Positions 1-7,779 of a stretch of DNA of 64,000 nt are shown here, one piece after another. The first letter of the stretch is position 1. Every line of letters starts with the position of its first letter. A program made the translations under genes and the position numbers. The notes beneath the pieces are model-generated. The model saw only the letters and a program-made list of their open reading frames with translations. It ran no database searches and was not told the DNA's origin. This DNA comes from Burkholderia sp. BCC1644 (GTDB lineage Bacteria > Pseudomonadota > Gammaproteobacteria > Burkholderiales > Burkholderiaceae): the NCBI RefSeq assembly GCF_902833225.1, contig NZ_CADFEI010000010.1, positions 186,001-250,000 on the forward strand, given 5' to 3'.

Positions 1-963
1 GGCTTCCAGCAGCTTCTGCGCGAGCGAGGCGACAAAGCGCGCGAAGTAGAACGTGACGAGCACGATCACGATCGCCGCGACGATGTCCGGCACCGCGCCG
101 AGAAACTGGTTCAGCATGTTGGTCGCGGGGATCGAGATCGCTTCGATCTTCAGCGCGTCGAGCGCGGAGATCAGCGTCGGCACGAACACGAACACGTAGA
201 CGATCGTGCCGATCAGGCTCGACACGCGCACGGGCGTCGGGCTGTCGAGACGCTGCGTGAGGCGATCGGCCCCGGCGGCGACGAGCAGGTTCGTCACGAG
301 GCCGCGCAGCACGCGCGCGACGATCCAGCCGACGAAGCCGATCACCGCGGCCGCGAACAGGTTCGGCACGATCGCGAGCAGCTTGTCGACCATCCCCTGC
401 ACCGGCGACAGCAGGCCCGACAGCGCGAACGACGCGAGGATCGCCGGCAGGAACATCAGGATCACGAGCCAGAACAGCACGTCGCCGAGATAGCCGCTCA
501 TCGGCTGCATGCCGGCGCCTTCGGACAGCTTGTCGTCGATCTTGCTGGCCTTCAGCGCGCGGTTCGCGAGGCTGCGCAGCAGCGACGCGATCAGCCACGC
601 GATCAGCGTCAGCGCCGCGCCGCCGATCAGGTTCGGCAGATAGTTGACGATGTGCGTGACAAGCAGCGAGAACGGATTGGAGACCGCGTACAGGTTGAGC
701 ACGTTGAAGATGCCCACCGCGGTGACGAGCAGCACGAGCCAGAACAGCCCGCCGGCGATGATGCGCTCGACGCACGCGCCCTGGCCGGTGCTGTCGGTGA
801 TCCGCTTGTCGACCTTCAGCGCATTGAGCAGGCGCAGCGCGCCGGCCCGCACCACCACGGCGATCAGCCAGCCGATCACCAGGATGCCGATCGCGCCGGC
901 GATCTTGGGCAGGTATCCGCCTAGCGTGGCCTGCAGCGACGTGATGAAGCTGGAAGCATCCAT
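1..963 (-). CDS. TM-helix-repeat membrane protein (mechanosensitive-channel-like), C-terminus outside window
   Basis: Reading begins at the ATG at 963 and is still open at base 1, giving 321 residues of a longer protein. Four near-equal repeats are visible, each opening with a proline (about P19, P110, P200, P292) followed by a hydrophobic helix ending in W-x-x-A or similar, such as LPKIAGAIGILVIGWLIA. The period is about 91 residues. This layout matches the conserved TM-helix repeat proteins often labelled mechanosensitive ion channel family. The MscS beta domain is not visible in the part seen, so a gating role is inferred from the family only. The gene is divergent from the AraC-type regulator, with a 200-bp AT-richer promoter region between them. 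Confidence 0.75.
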   Translation of the reverse strand, partial: MDASSFITSLQATLGGYLPKIAGAIGILVIGWLIAVVVRAGALRLLNALKVDKRITDSTGQGACVERIIAGGLFWLVLLVTAVGIFNVLNLYAVSNPFSLLVTHIVNYLPNLIGGAALTLIAWLIASLLRSLANRALKASKIDDKLSEGAGMQPMSGYLGDVLFWLVILMFLPAILASFALSGLLSPVQGMVDKLLAIVPNLFAAAVIGFVGWIVARVLRGLVTNLLVAAGADRLTQRLDSPTPVRVSSLIGTIVYVFVFVPTLISALDALKIEAISIPATNMLNQFLGAVPDIVAAIVIVLVTFYFARFVASLAQKLLEA

Positions 964-1239
964 TTCTTCTTCTCCCGAAAAACGTGGTGTTGCGATTGAA
1001 CATCGACGAACTACCTGCGTACTTCGAAAAGCGTGCTGCCCGGTTCGAGCAACTTACCCGAGAAAAATGACGCGATCACCCGATTTCACCGTCTTTAACT
1101 TTAGTCATAGATCGCAGGGGGGCAAGACCCCATTTCGGCAAAATTAAAAAGGGGCGGATTCAGGATGACTACGCATTTCCGCAAGATTTGTCCATTCGGC
1201 CCGTGCTACCGTGGCTTCGGTTCTTGCCCGGACACGTCG

Positions 1240-2118
1240 ATGACAGCCGAAACGAAAGCCGACAAACCCGCGTGGATCCGCTATGCGGCGAGCGTGGCGC
1301 GCGTTCACGAATACATTCGCGCGCATCTCGACGGCCCGCTCGACCTGAACCGGCTCGCCGAAGTCGCGTGCCTGTCGCCGTATCACTGGCAACGCGTGTA
1401 CCGCGCGCTGTACGGCGAGTCGATCGTGCTGACGGTCCGGCGGATGCGGATCGTGCGCGCGTCCGAGGATCTCGTGTGTACCGCGCGGCCGATCGACGAG
1501 ATCGCGCGGCGGGCGGGCTACGGTTCGGCGCACGCATTCGCGCGGGCGTTCCGCGATGCCTACGGCGTGCCGCCCGCGCAGCACCGGCGCACGGGCGTCC
1601 ACCGGCCGATCTATCCGCTACAGAGAGGAGAGGAAGACATGTTCAAGCATGAAGTCGAAATCCGGCGGTTGCCGGAGCTGCGTGGCTACGCGGTGGCGCA
1701 CACCGGCGCGTACCTGAAGGTCGGCGATGCGTTCGGTCGGATCGGCGCCTGGGTCGGGCGGCACGGGCTGATCGGCCCGGGCGCGAAGATGATCGGTATT
1801 TTCTACGACGATCCGGACACGACGCCCGAAGCGCAGCTGCGCGCGAAGGCGTGCTTCATGCCGGCCGACGACGCACCGGACGTCGAGCCCGTGCCGCCGG
1901 TCGAACGCGCGACGGTCGCGGGCGGCGAATACGCGGTGCTGCTGCATACGGGGCCGTATGCGGACCTGAAGACGGCCTACCAGTGGCTGTACGGCGACTG
2001 GCTGCGTCATGCGGGCCGCGAAGCCGCCGACGCACCGCCGTTCGAGCTGTACCTCAATACGCCGATGGACGCGGCGCCGGCCGACCTGCGTACCGAGATC
2101 CACCTGCCGCTGCGCTGA
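1240..2118 (+). CDS. AraC-family regulator with C-terminal GyrI-like effector domain
   Basis: A 292-residue protein. The N-terminal ~110 residues form the AraC/XylS double helix-turn-helix (HEYIRAHLDGPLDLNRLAEV, then IDEIARRAGYGSAHAFARAF). The rest resembles the GyrI/SbmC small-molecule-binding domain (ELRGYAVAHTGAYLKVGDAF, YAVLLHTGPYADLKTAYQWL). This order is that of Rob/SoxS-like regulators that sense hydrophobic or cationic drugs; the ligand cannot be read from sequence. An in-frame ATG also exists at 1165 with AGGATG just before it. The ATG at 1240 was preferred because the extra residues are atypical of the family. The gene faces the zinc-ribbon/cadA unit convergently. Confidence 0.8.
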   Translation: MTAETKADKPAWIRYAASVARVHEYIRAHLDGPLDLNRLAEVACLSPYHWQRVYRALYGESIVLTVRRMRIVRASEDLVCTARPIDEIARRAGYGSAHAFARAFRDAYGVPPAQHRRTGVHRPIYPLQRGEEDMFKHEVEIRRLPELRGYAVAHTGAYLKVGDAFGRIGAWVGRHGLIGPGAKMIGIFYDDPDTTPEAQLRAKACFMPADDAPDVEPVPPVERATVAGGEYAVLLHTGPYADLKTAYQWLYGDWLRHAGREAADAPPFELYLNTPMDAAPADLRTEIHLPLR

Positions 2119-2152
2119 GCGACGGGCCGCTGCGCCGGCCGTGAAACGAAGC

Positions 2153-2183
2153 GCGCCGGCCGATGGTCAGGCCCGGCCGGCGC
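2153..2183. terminator. GC-rich hairpin between convergent genes
   Basis: GCGCCGGCC (2153-2161) and GGCCGGCGC (2175-2183) form a perfect 9-bp inverted repeat with a 13-nt loop, between the stop codons of the AraC-type gene and the zinc-ribbon gene. There is no T-run, so a role in 3'-end formation is an inference from position. Confidence 0.35.
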
Positions 2184-2201
2184 AAATGGGCGGCATGCTT
2201 G

Positions 2202-2549
2202 TTATGCCGCCTGCGTCCCGCACCCGGGACAGAAGCGTGCGTCGGCCGCCAGCGCGGTGTGGCAGCGGCCGCAGGCCCGGCTGCGTTGCGCCGCGCCGCA
2301 GCCCGCACACGCGAGCTGGCTCAGCGGCACGTTGCCGCCCTGCCCGCCATTCGCGTCGGCCGGCGCCTGCCAGCCCCAGCCGTGGCGATCGCGGCCGCGT
2401 GCGTCGTGGCCGCCCTGCCCGTCCCGGCGCTGCCCGCCGTGATGCCCGCCGCCGCCGTGACCACCGCTGCCGCCGTTGCCGTGCCCACTGCCGTGCCCGC
2501 TGCCATGGCCGCCGCCGTGGCCGCCCAGGATTCGTTTCAGAAAGCTCAT
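2202..2549 (-). CDS. Small His/Gly-rich zinc-ribbon protein coupled to the CadA pump gene
   Basis: A 115-residue protein. After MSFLKRILGG come about 50 residues of repeated HG/GHG and Gly-rich sequence with over a dozen histidines. The C-terminus has three CxxC knuckles (CAGC, CGRC, CPGC), a zinc-ribbon arrangement. There is no signal peptide or membrane segment, so it is probably cytosolic. It starts 10 bp after the cadA stop, and its ribosome site (GAGGAG, 7 nt before the ATG) overlaps the cadA stop region, so the two are almost certainly co-transcribed and perhaps translationally coupled. A metal buffer, chaperone or sensor handing Zn/Cd to the pump is an inference; I know no named family with this exact layout. 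Confidence 0.75.
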   Translation of the reverse strand: MSFLKRILGGHGGGHGSGHGSGHGNGGSGGHGGGGHHGGQRRDGQGGHDARGRDRHGWGWQAPADANGGQGGNVPLSQLACAGCGAAQRSRACGRCHTALAADARFCPGCGTQAA

Positions 2550-2559
2550 CGCCCGCTCC

Positions 2560-5136
2560 TCAACGCTTGGCCTGCGTACCGCCGAACGCCCCCGAGGACG
2601 ACAGCAGCCGCAAGCCGTTGGCCACGACGATCAGGCTCGCGCCCGCGTCGGCGAAGACCGCCATCCACATCGTGCCGAGCCCCGCGACCGTCAGGCCGAG
2701 GAACACCACCTTCACGCCGAGCGCGAAGCCGATGTTCTGCACCAGCACGCGGTGCGTCGCGCGCGACAGCCGCACGAACGCGGGAATCTTGCGCAGGTCG
2801 TCGTCCATCAGCGCGACGTCGGCCGTCTCGATCGCCGTGTCGGTGCCCATCGCACCCATCGCGAAACCGATGTCGGCACGTGCGAGCGCCGGTGCATCGT
2901 TGATCCCGTCGCCGACCATCCCGACCGCGCCCGCGCCGCCGGCCGACAGTTCCTCGACCGCCGCGAGCTTGTCTTCCGGCAACTGGTTGCCGCGTGCGTC
3001 GTCGATGCCGGCCTGCTGCGCGATCGCCTGCGCCGTATGCGGGTTGTCGCCCGTCAGCATCGCGGTGCGGATGCCGAGCGCGTGCAGATCGGCGATCGCT
3101 TCTCGGCTCGTGTCCTTGATCGTGTCGGCCACTGCGAAGATGCCGAGCACGCGCGCTTCGTCGACCAGCACCACGACGCTCTTGCCCTGCCGCTCCAGCG
3201 CGTCGAGCTTCGCTTCGAGCGCCGTCGAGCAGCGCTCGAGCTCCTCGACGAGCCGGTGGTTGCCGAGCCAGTAGCGCGTACCGTCGATCGTGCCGCGCAC
3301 GCCGCGCCCGACGATCGCTTCGAAGTCCTGCACGTCGGCGAATGCCGCCGTGCCGGCATCGCGCGCCGCGGCCGCGATCGCCTGCGACACCGGGTGATCG
3401 GAGCGCGCCGCGAGGCTCGCACCGAGGTGGCGGACACGCGCTGCATCGGCGTCTTCCGCATGCACGTCGAAGTCGGTCTGCACCGGCTTGCCGTGCGTGA
3501 TCGTGCCGGTCTTGTCGAGCGCGAGCCACGCGAGCTTGCGCCCTTCTTCCAGGTAGACGCCGCCCTTCACGAGAATCCCGCGCCGCGCGGCGGCCGCGAG
3601 CCCCGACACGATCGTCACCGGCGTCGAGATCACCAGTGCGCACGGGCACGCGATCACGAGCAGCACCAGCGCGCGGTAGATCCAGTCGTGCCACGCGCCG
3701 CCCATCACGAGCGGCGGCACCACCGCCACCAGCAGCGCGACCGCGAACACGATCGGCGTGTAGACGCGCGCGAACTGGTCGACGAAACGCTGCGTCGGCG
3801 CCTTCGCGCCCTGTGCTTCCTCGACCGCGTGGATGATCCGCGCGAGCGTCGAGTTCGCGGCGACGGCCGTCACGCGGTATTCGAACGAACCCGATTCGTT
3901 GATCGTGCCCGCATACACGGCGTCGCCGGTCGCCTTCTCGACGGGCAGGCTCTCGCCGGTGATCGGCGCCTGGTTGACCGTCGAGCGTCCCGCGACGACT
4001 TCGCCGTCCAGCCCGATCCGCTCGCCCGGCTTCACGCGGACGACCGCGCCGAGCGCGACCTGCGCGGCCTCGATCGTGCGCCACGAGCCGTCGGCCTGCT
4101 GCACGGTCGCGGTATCCGGCGCGAGTTGCATCAGGCCCTGGATCGCATTGCGCGCGCGGTCGAGCGACTTCGCCTCGATCAGCTCGGCGATCGTGAACAG
4201 CACCATCACCATCGCGGCTTCCGGCCACTGGCCGATCGCCATCGCCCCCGTCACCGCGATGCTCATCAGCGCGTTGATGTTCAGGTTGCCGTTGCGGATC
4301 GCGATCCAGCCCTTCTTGTACGTGGTGAGCCCGCACGCGAGCACCGCGGCGAGCGCGAGCGCCGCCGCGAGCCACACTGGCAGTCCGGCCCACGTCGCGC
4401 CTTCGGATGCGATCGCGGCGACGCCGGCCAGCGCCAGCGGCCACCACGGCTTCGCGGGCGCGTCGGCGACGCGCGCCGCCGGTGCGCCGGCCGTCGCGGC
4501 CTCGGGCGTCATCCCGAGCGAGCGGATCGCGCTTTCGAGCGCCGGCTGTGCGCCAGGCACGTGCTCGACGGTCAGCATCCGCTGCATCAGGTTGAATTCG
4601 AGCGCCGACACCTCGTTCATCCCGCCGAGCTTCTTGCGGATCAGCGTTTCCTCGGTCGGGCAGTCCATCTGCATGATCCGGAACGCCGAGCGCACGTGGC
4701 CCGACGCCGTCGCCTGCGCGACCGGCAGCGGCGCGAGCGTCAGCGCCGCAGGCGCGCAGCAGTCGCCGGCCGCGTGGTCGTGGTCGTGGTCGTGGTCGTG
4801 ACCGGCATGGTCATGCGCGGCGTGGTCGTGCGAGCACGCCGCGCCGTGCACATGCGCATCGCCGCGTGAATGATCGTGGTCATGGTCATGACCCGCTTCG
4901 TCGGACGCGGCATGATCGTGCGCGCACGTCGCGCCGTGCTGATGCGCGTCGCCGTGCGAATGATCGTGATCATGGTCGTGGCCGCGCGATGCAGCCTCGC
5001 CGTGCGCGCGCTCGCCGGCCGCCGGCGCCGCGTCGGCAACGGTCGCCGTCTGCGTGTCGCGCGAGTCGGCGCAGCACGCATCGGCGCCGTCGGCATGACG
5101 GTGTCGTGGGTCGTGGGTACGCTTGGCGTCGGTCAT
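2560..5136 (-). CDS. cadA: Zn/Cd/Pb-translocating P1B-type ATPase (CadA/ZntA type)
   Basis: An 858-residue inner-membrane ATPase that exports divalent soft metals. Residues 1-125 are extremely His/Asp-rich, with three HDHDHDH clusters and nearby Cys pairs (CC at 21-22 and 126-127). An HMA domain follows at ~150-210 with MDCPTEE at 157-163, where the usual second Cys is Glu, as in many CadA/PbrA proteins. Then come the membrane helices, TGES (~393), the metal-selecting CPC (497-499), the phosphorylation loop DKTGT (541-545), an SDHP motif, and GDGINDAP near the C-terminus. The start at 5136 is set by CAAAGGAGG five bases upstream; a longer frame reaching 5175 would start inside the CadR operator. 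Regulation is by the divergent MerR-type promoter. Confidence 0.93.
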   Translation of the reverse strand: MTDAKRTHDPRHRHADGADACCADSRDTQTATVADAAPAAGERAHGEAASRGHDHDHDHSHGDAHQHGATCAHDHAASDEAGHDHDHDHSRGDAHVHGAACSHDHAAHDHAGHDHDHDHDHAAGDCCAPAALTLAPLPVAQATASGHVRSAFRIMQMDCPTEETLIRKKLGGMNEVSALEFNLMQRMLTVEHVPGAQPALESAIRSLGMTPEAATAGAPAARVADAPAKPWWPLALAGVAAIASEGATWAGLPVWLAAALALAAVLACGLTTYKKGWIAIRNGNLNINALMSIAVTGAMAIGQWPEAAMVMVLFTIAELIEAKSLDRARNAIQGLMQLAPDTATVQQADGSWRTIEAAQVALGAVVRVKPGERIGLDGEVVAGRSTVNQAPITGESLPVEKATGDAVYAGTINESGSFEYRVTAVAANSTLARIIHAVEEAQGAKAPTQRFVDQFARVYTPIVFAVALLVAVVPPLVMGGAWHDWIYRALVLLVIACPCALVISTPVTIVSGLAAAARRGILVKGGVYLEEGRKLAWLALDKTGTITHGKPVQTDFDVHAEDADAARVRHLGASLAARSDHPVSQAIAAAARDAGTAAFADVQDFEAIVGRGVRGTIDGTRYWLGNHRLVEELERCSTALEAKLDALERQGKSVVVLVDEARVLGIFAVADTIKDTSREAIADLHALGIRTAMLTGDNPHTAQAIAQQAGIDDARGNQLPEDKLAAVEELSAGGAGAVGMVGDGINDAPALARADIGFAMGAMGTDTAIETADVALMDDDLRKIPAFVRLSRATHRVLVQNIGFALGVKVVFLGLTVAGLGTMWMAVFADAGASLIVVANGLRLLSSSGAFGGTQAKR

Positions 5137-5166
5137 GACAACCTCCTTTGTGGCTTGACGGTGTAG

Positions 5167-5197
5167 AGTTAACACCCTGAAGCCACTACAAGGTCAA
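5167..5197 (-). promoter_or_regulatory. cadA promoter with MerR/CadR-type operator in a 19-bp spacer
   Basis: On the minus strand a -35 TTGACC (5192-5197) and a -10 TTAACT (5167-5172) are separated by exactly 19 bp. The spacer region holds the imperfect dyad ACCTTGTAG/TGG/CTTCAGGGT (5174-5194). An over-long spacer with a central dyad is the signature of MerR-family activated promoters, and the sequence closely resembles known cadA/cadR operators. It lies between the divergent cadA and cadR starts and should serve both. Confidence 0.9.
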
Positions 5198-5217
5198 CCC
5201 TTACACGGGAGAAAGGC

Positions 5218-5649
5218 ATGAAGATCGGCGAACTGGCCAAAGCGGCCCGCTGCACCCCCGAGACGATCCGTTTCTACGAGAAAGAGGGGCTGATGCCGGA
5301 TGCGGAGCGCACCGACTCGAACTACCGCAACTACACCGATGTGCACGTCGAACGGCTGCGCTTCATCCGCAACTGCCGCGCGCTCGACATGGCGCACGAC
5401 GAAATCCGCGCGCTGCTGCAGCTCACCGACACCCCGGCCGACCGCTGCGATTCGATCAATTCGCTGCTCGACGATCACATCGGGCACGTCGATGCGCGCC
5501 TCGCGGAACTCACGCATCTGCGCGACCAGCTCACCGAATTGCGCCGCCAGTGCGTCGGCGAGCATTCGGTCGAGGATTGCGGAATCGTGCATGGTCTCGC
5601 GACGATGGAAACCGTCGCACCGGCTGCCAAGCGATCGCACCTCGGCTGA
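5218..5649 (+). CDS. cadR: Cd(II)/Pb(II)/Zn-responsive MerR-family activator
   Basis: A 143-residue regulator. The N-terminus MKIGELAKAARCTPETIRFY is the MerR winged helix, followed by the conserved YEKEGL and NYRNY wing. A dimerisation helix leads to the metal site. Cysteines at 77, 112 and 121 sit where CadR/PbrR proteins carry their three metal-binding thiols, the first opening the long helix and the other two flanking the C-terminal loop QCVGEHSVEDC. It is divergent from the P-type ATPase and overlaps its operator, so self-control and metal-dependent activation of cadA follow from the family. It lacks the long His-rich tail seen in some Pseudomonas CadR. PbrR is the main alternative name. 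Confidence 0.88.
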   Translation: MKIGELAKAARCTPETIRFYEKEGLMPDAERTDSNYRNYTDVHVERLRFIRNCRALDMAHDEIRALLQLTDTPADRCDSINSLLDDHIGHVDARLAELTHLRDQLTELRRQCVGEHSVEDCGIVHGLATMETVAPAAKRSHLG

Positions 5650-5679
5650 AACCCTTGTGAAATAAGATAGTATCGTCGA

Positions 5680-5717
5680 GAATAGTTATATCCTTACTAG
5701 ATATTCAATAACTATTC
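5680..5717. promoter_or_regulatory. Perfect inverted repeat abutting the padR start codon
   Basis: GAATAGTTAT (5680-5689) and ATAACTATTC (5708-5717) are exact reverse complements, 28 bp centre to centre, in an unusually AT-rich island. The right arm ends at the base before the ATG at 5718, leaving no room for a normal ribosome site. It is probably the autoregulatory operator of the PadR-family gene. Confidence 0.65.
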
Positions 5718-6290
5718 ATGTCCACGAGCCGCCCATCCCCGCTCGCGCTGGCCGTCCTCGCGACGCTCACCGAAGCGCCCATGCATCCGTACGGGATGCT
5801 GCAGCAACTGAAGGCCCGCGGATACGACGAAGTCGTCAACGTGCGGCAGCGCACGAGCCTCTACCAGACGATCGACCGGCTGCTGCGCGACGGGCTGATC
5901 GCCGTGCGCGACACCGAGCGCGACGGCGCGTTTCCGGAGCGCACGCTGTATGCGCTGACCGAAGCCGGGCACACGGCGGGACAGGCGTGGCTGCATGCGC
6001 TGCTCGCGGAGCCCGCGCGTGAATTTCCGGTGTTCGGCGCCGGCCTCGCGTTCCTGCCGCTGCTCGACGCCGAAGATGCCCGCCATCAACTCGAACTGCG
6101 GATTGCGCGGCTCGACGCCGAGCGCGAACGGCTGGAAACGCTGCGCGCCACCGCGCAGGCCGATCAGGTGCCGCGCCTGTTCCTGCTGCAGAACGAACAT
6201 GCGCTGGTGCTGCTCAATGCGGAGCTTGATTGGGCGCGCAGCGTCGTCGAACACCTGAAGATCGGCGCGCTGCGCTGGGTGGACGGCTGA
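5718..6290 (+). CDS. PadR-family transcriptional regulator
   Basis: A 190-residue protein. The N-terminal winged helix shows the PadR hallmarks: LALAVLATLTEAPMHPYGML, then TSLYQTIDRLLRDGLIA and RTLYALTEAGH. A C-terminal ~100-residue region rich in Leu, Arg and Glu is expected to form the Vir-like dimerisation coiled coil. The start at 5718 is needed to keep helix 1 intact, because the next ATG is inside the MHPYGM motif. No Shine-Dalgarno precedes it, so the mRNA may be leaderless. The gene stands alone: cadR lies upstream, and the next gene is convergent, so its target other than itself is unknown. Confidence 0.85.
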   Translation: MSTSRPSPLALAVLATLTEAPMHPYGMLQQLKARGYDEVVNVRQRTSLYQTIDRLLRDGLIAVRDTERDGAFPERTLYALTEAGHTAGQAWLHALLAEPAREFPVFGAGLAFLPLLDAEDARHQLELRIARLDAERERLETLRATAQADQVPRLFLLQNEHALVLLNAELDWARSVVEHLKIGALRWVDG

Positions 6291-6301
6291 CGTGTCACGC
6301 A

Positions 6302-6332
6302 GGTCGATTCCCGTCAGTCACGGGAATCGACC
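6302..6332. terminator. Strong hairpin between convergent genes
   Basis: GGTCGATTCCCGT (6302-6314) and ACGGGAATCGACC (6320-6332) form a perfect 13-bp stem with a 5-nt loop in the 45-bp gap between the PadR gene and the FAD oxidoreductase. No T-run follows on either strand. Position suggests a bidirectional 3'-end stabiliser or weak terminator. Confidence 0.5.
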
Positions 6333-6335
6333 GTG

Positions 6336-7766
6336 TCAAAGTACCTTGCCGGGATTGAGGATGCCGCGCGGGTCCAGCGCGGCCTTCAGGCGTCGCATCA
6401 GCCCGATTTCCGCATCGCTGCGCGTGTGCGCGAGATAAGGGCGCTTGAGCACGCCGATCCCGTGCTCGGCCGACACCGAGCCGCCCATGTCGCGCACGAC
6501 CGCGTACACGCAGTGATCGAGCGCATCGAGGTCCGCGTCGCTCATCCCCGCCAGCGATACGCCGATATGCACGTTGCCATCGCCGACATGGCCGAAGAAC
6601 AGGCACGTGACGTCCGGCCAGCGCGCCCGCAGCGCCGCCTCGCAGCGTTCGGCGAACGCACCGAGTTCACCCGTCGGCAAGCTCACGTCGAAATTGACGA
6701 GATGCGGCAGCGCATCGATCGCGAGACCTTCACGCAGCGTCCACAGATCGCGCGCCTGCCGCTCCGACGTCGCGAGCACCGCGTCGTCCACCAGCCCTGC
6801 ATCGAACCCGGCCGCGAGGCCCGTTTCCAGCGCCTGGTGCGCATCGCCGCCCGGTGCGCTCGTCGCGCATTCGATCAGCACCGCGAAGCCATCGTCGCCG
6901 ACAAACGGCGCCGAGACGCCCGGCGTATGACGCGCGACGTAATCGTAGAACGCCGGCCACATCGCTTCGAAGCTGACGACTTCCGGCAACGTACGCACGC
7001 GGTTCCACAGCGCGACCACCGCGTCGTAATCGCGCACGCGGCAAAGCGCGGTAGCCGGCGCGGCGAGCAGCGGATGCAGCCGCAACACCGCGCGCGTGAC
7101 GACGCCGAGCGTCCCCTCGCTGCCGATGAACAGCTGCTTCAAGTCGTAACCCGCGTTGTTCTTCAGCATCCGGTTCATCGACGACACGACCGTGCCGTCC
7201 GCGAGCACGGCCTCGAGCCCGAGCACCTGCTCGCGCATCATTCCGTAGCGGATCGCGCGCGTGCCGCCCGCATTGGTCGCGAGCATGCCGCCGATCTGGC
7301 ACGAGCCACGCGCGCCGAGATCGACACCGAACGTGAAGCCCGCCGCTTCGGCGGCTTCCTGCACCGTCTGCAGCGGCGTCCCCGCGCGTACGGTCATCGT
7401 GCCGGCCGCCACATCGATCGCCTCGATACCGGCAAAACGCTCCATCGACAGCACGACCTCGCCGCCGAGCGCGACCGCGCCCCGCGCGAGCCCGGTCAGC
7501 CCGCCCTGCGGCACGACCGGCTGCCCGAGCCGCGCGCACAGTGCGAGCGTGCGCGACACGTCGTCGACGCTGCGCGGGCGTACCAGCGCGCGCGGCCGCA
7601 CGCCGGCCGGCTCGTTGTACGCGGTGAAGTAGCGCGGATCGATGTCGGCGGAACGCGTGACGAGCGCGTCGCCCAGTTCGGCGGCGAGCACGGCGTCGGG
7701 CGCCGCGCCCGACAGCCGCACGTCGCGCGGTTCGCCGCCCGCGCCAACCGTCTCCCGGTTCTGCAT
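6336..7766 (-). CDS. FAD-linked 2-hydroxyacid dehydrogenase (GlcD / D-2-hydroxyglutarate dehydrogenase-like)
   Basis: A 476-residue flavoprotein of the PCMH/vanillyl-alcohol-oxidase fold. The FAD domain is seen in VRPRSVDDVSRTLALCARLG, PVVPQGGLTGL and GARGSCQIGGMLATNAGG. The C-terminal substrate cap ends in GSVSAEHGIGVLKRPYL and LDPRGILNPGKVL, both typical of D-lactate, glycolate-subunit-D and D-2-hydroxyglutarate dehydrogenases. The substrate cannot be fixed from sequence. It is the last gene of a three-gene unit, 13 bp after the binding-protein stop. The context (aminotransferase plus basic-amino-acid-binding protein) makes oxidation of a hydroxyacid formed from an amino acid likely. Confidence 0.85.
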   Translation of the reverse strand: MQNRETVGAGGEPRDVRLSGAAPDAVLAAELGDALVTRSADIDPRYFTAYNEPAGVRPRALVRPRSVDDVSRTLALCARLGQPVVPQGGLTGLARGAVALGGEVVLSMERFAGIEAIDVAAGTMTVRAGTPLQTVQEAAEAAGFTFGVDLGARGSCQIGGMLATNAGGTRAIRYGMMREQVLGLEAVLADGTVVSSMNRMLKNNAGYDLKQLFIGSEGTLGVVTRAVLRLHPLLAAPATALCRVRDYDAVVALWNRVRTLPEVVSFEAMWPAFYDYVARHTPGVSAPFVGDDGFAVLIECATSAPGGDAHQALETGLAAGFDAGLVDDAVLATSERQARDLWTLREGLAIDALPHLVNFDVSLPTGELGAFAERCEAALRARWPDVTCLFFGHVGDGNVHIGVSLAGMSDADLDALDHCVYAVVRDMGGSVSAEHGIGVLKRPYLAHTRSDAEIGLMRRLKAALDPRGILNPGKVL

Positions 7767-7779
7767 CGTGCGGCCCCGC

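Noticed and set aside
4780..4990. Repeated GTCGTG/ATGGTC DNA as a tandem-repeat or CRISPR-like element
   Set aside because: These bases encode the HDHDHDH clusters of CadA; the repetition is at protein level and there are no spacers.
5136..5175. A longer N-terminus for CadA starting at 5175
   Set aside because: That start falls inside the CadR operator and promoter, while GGAGG is correctly placed for the ATG at 5136.
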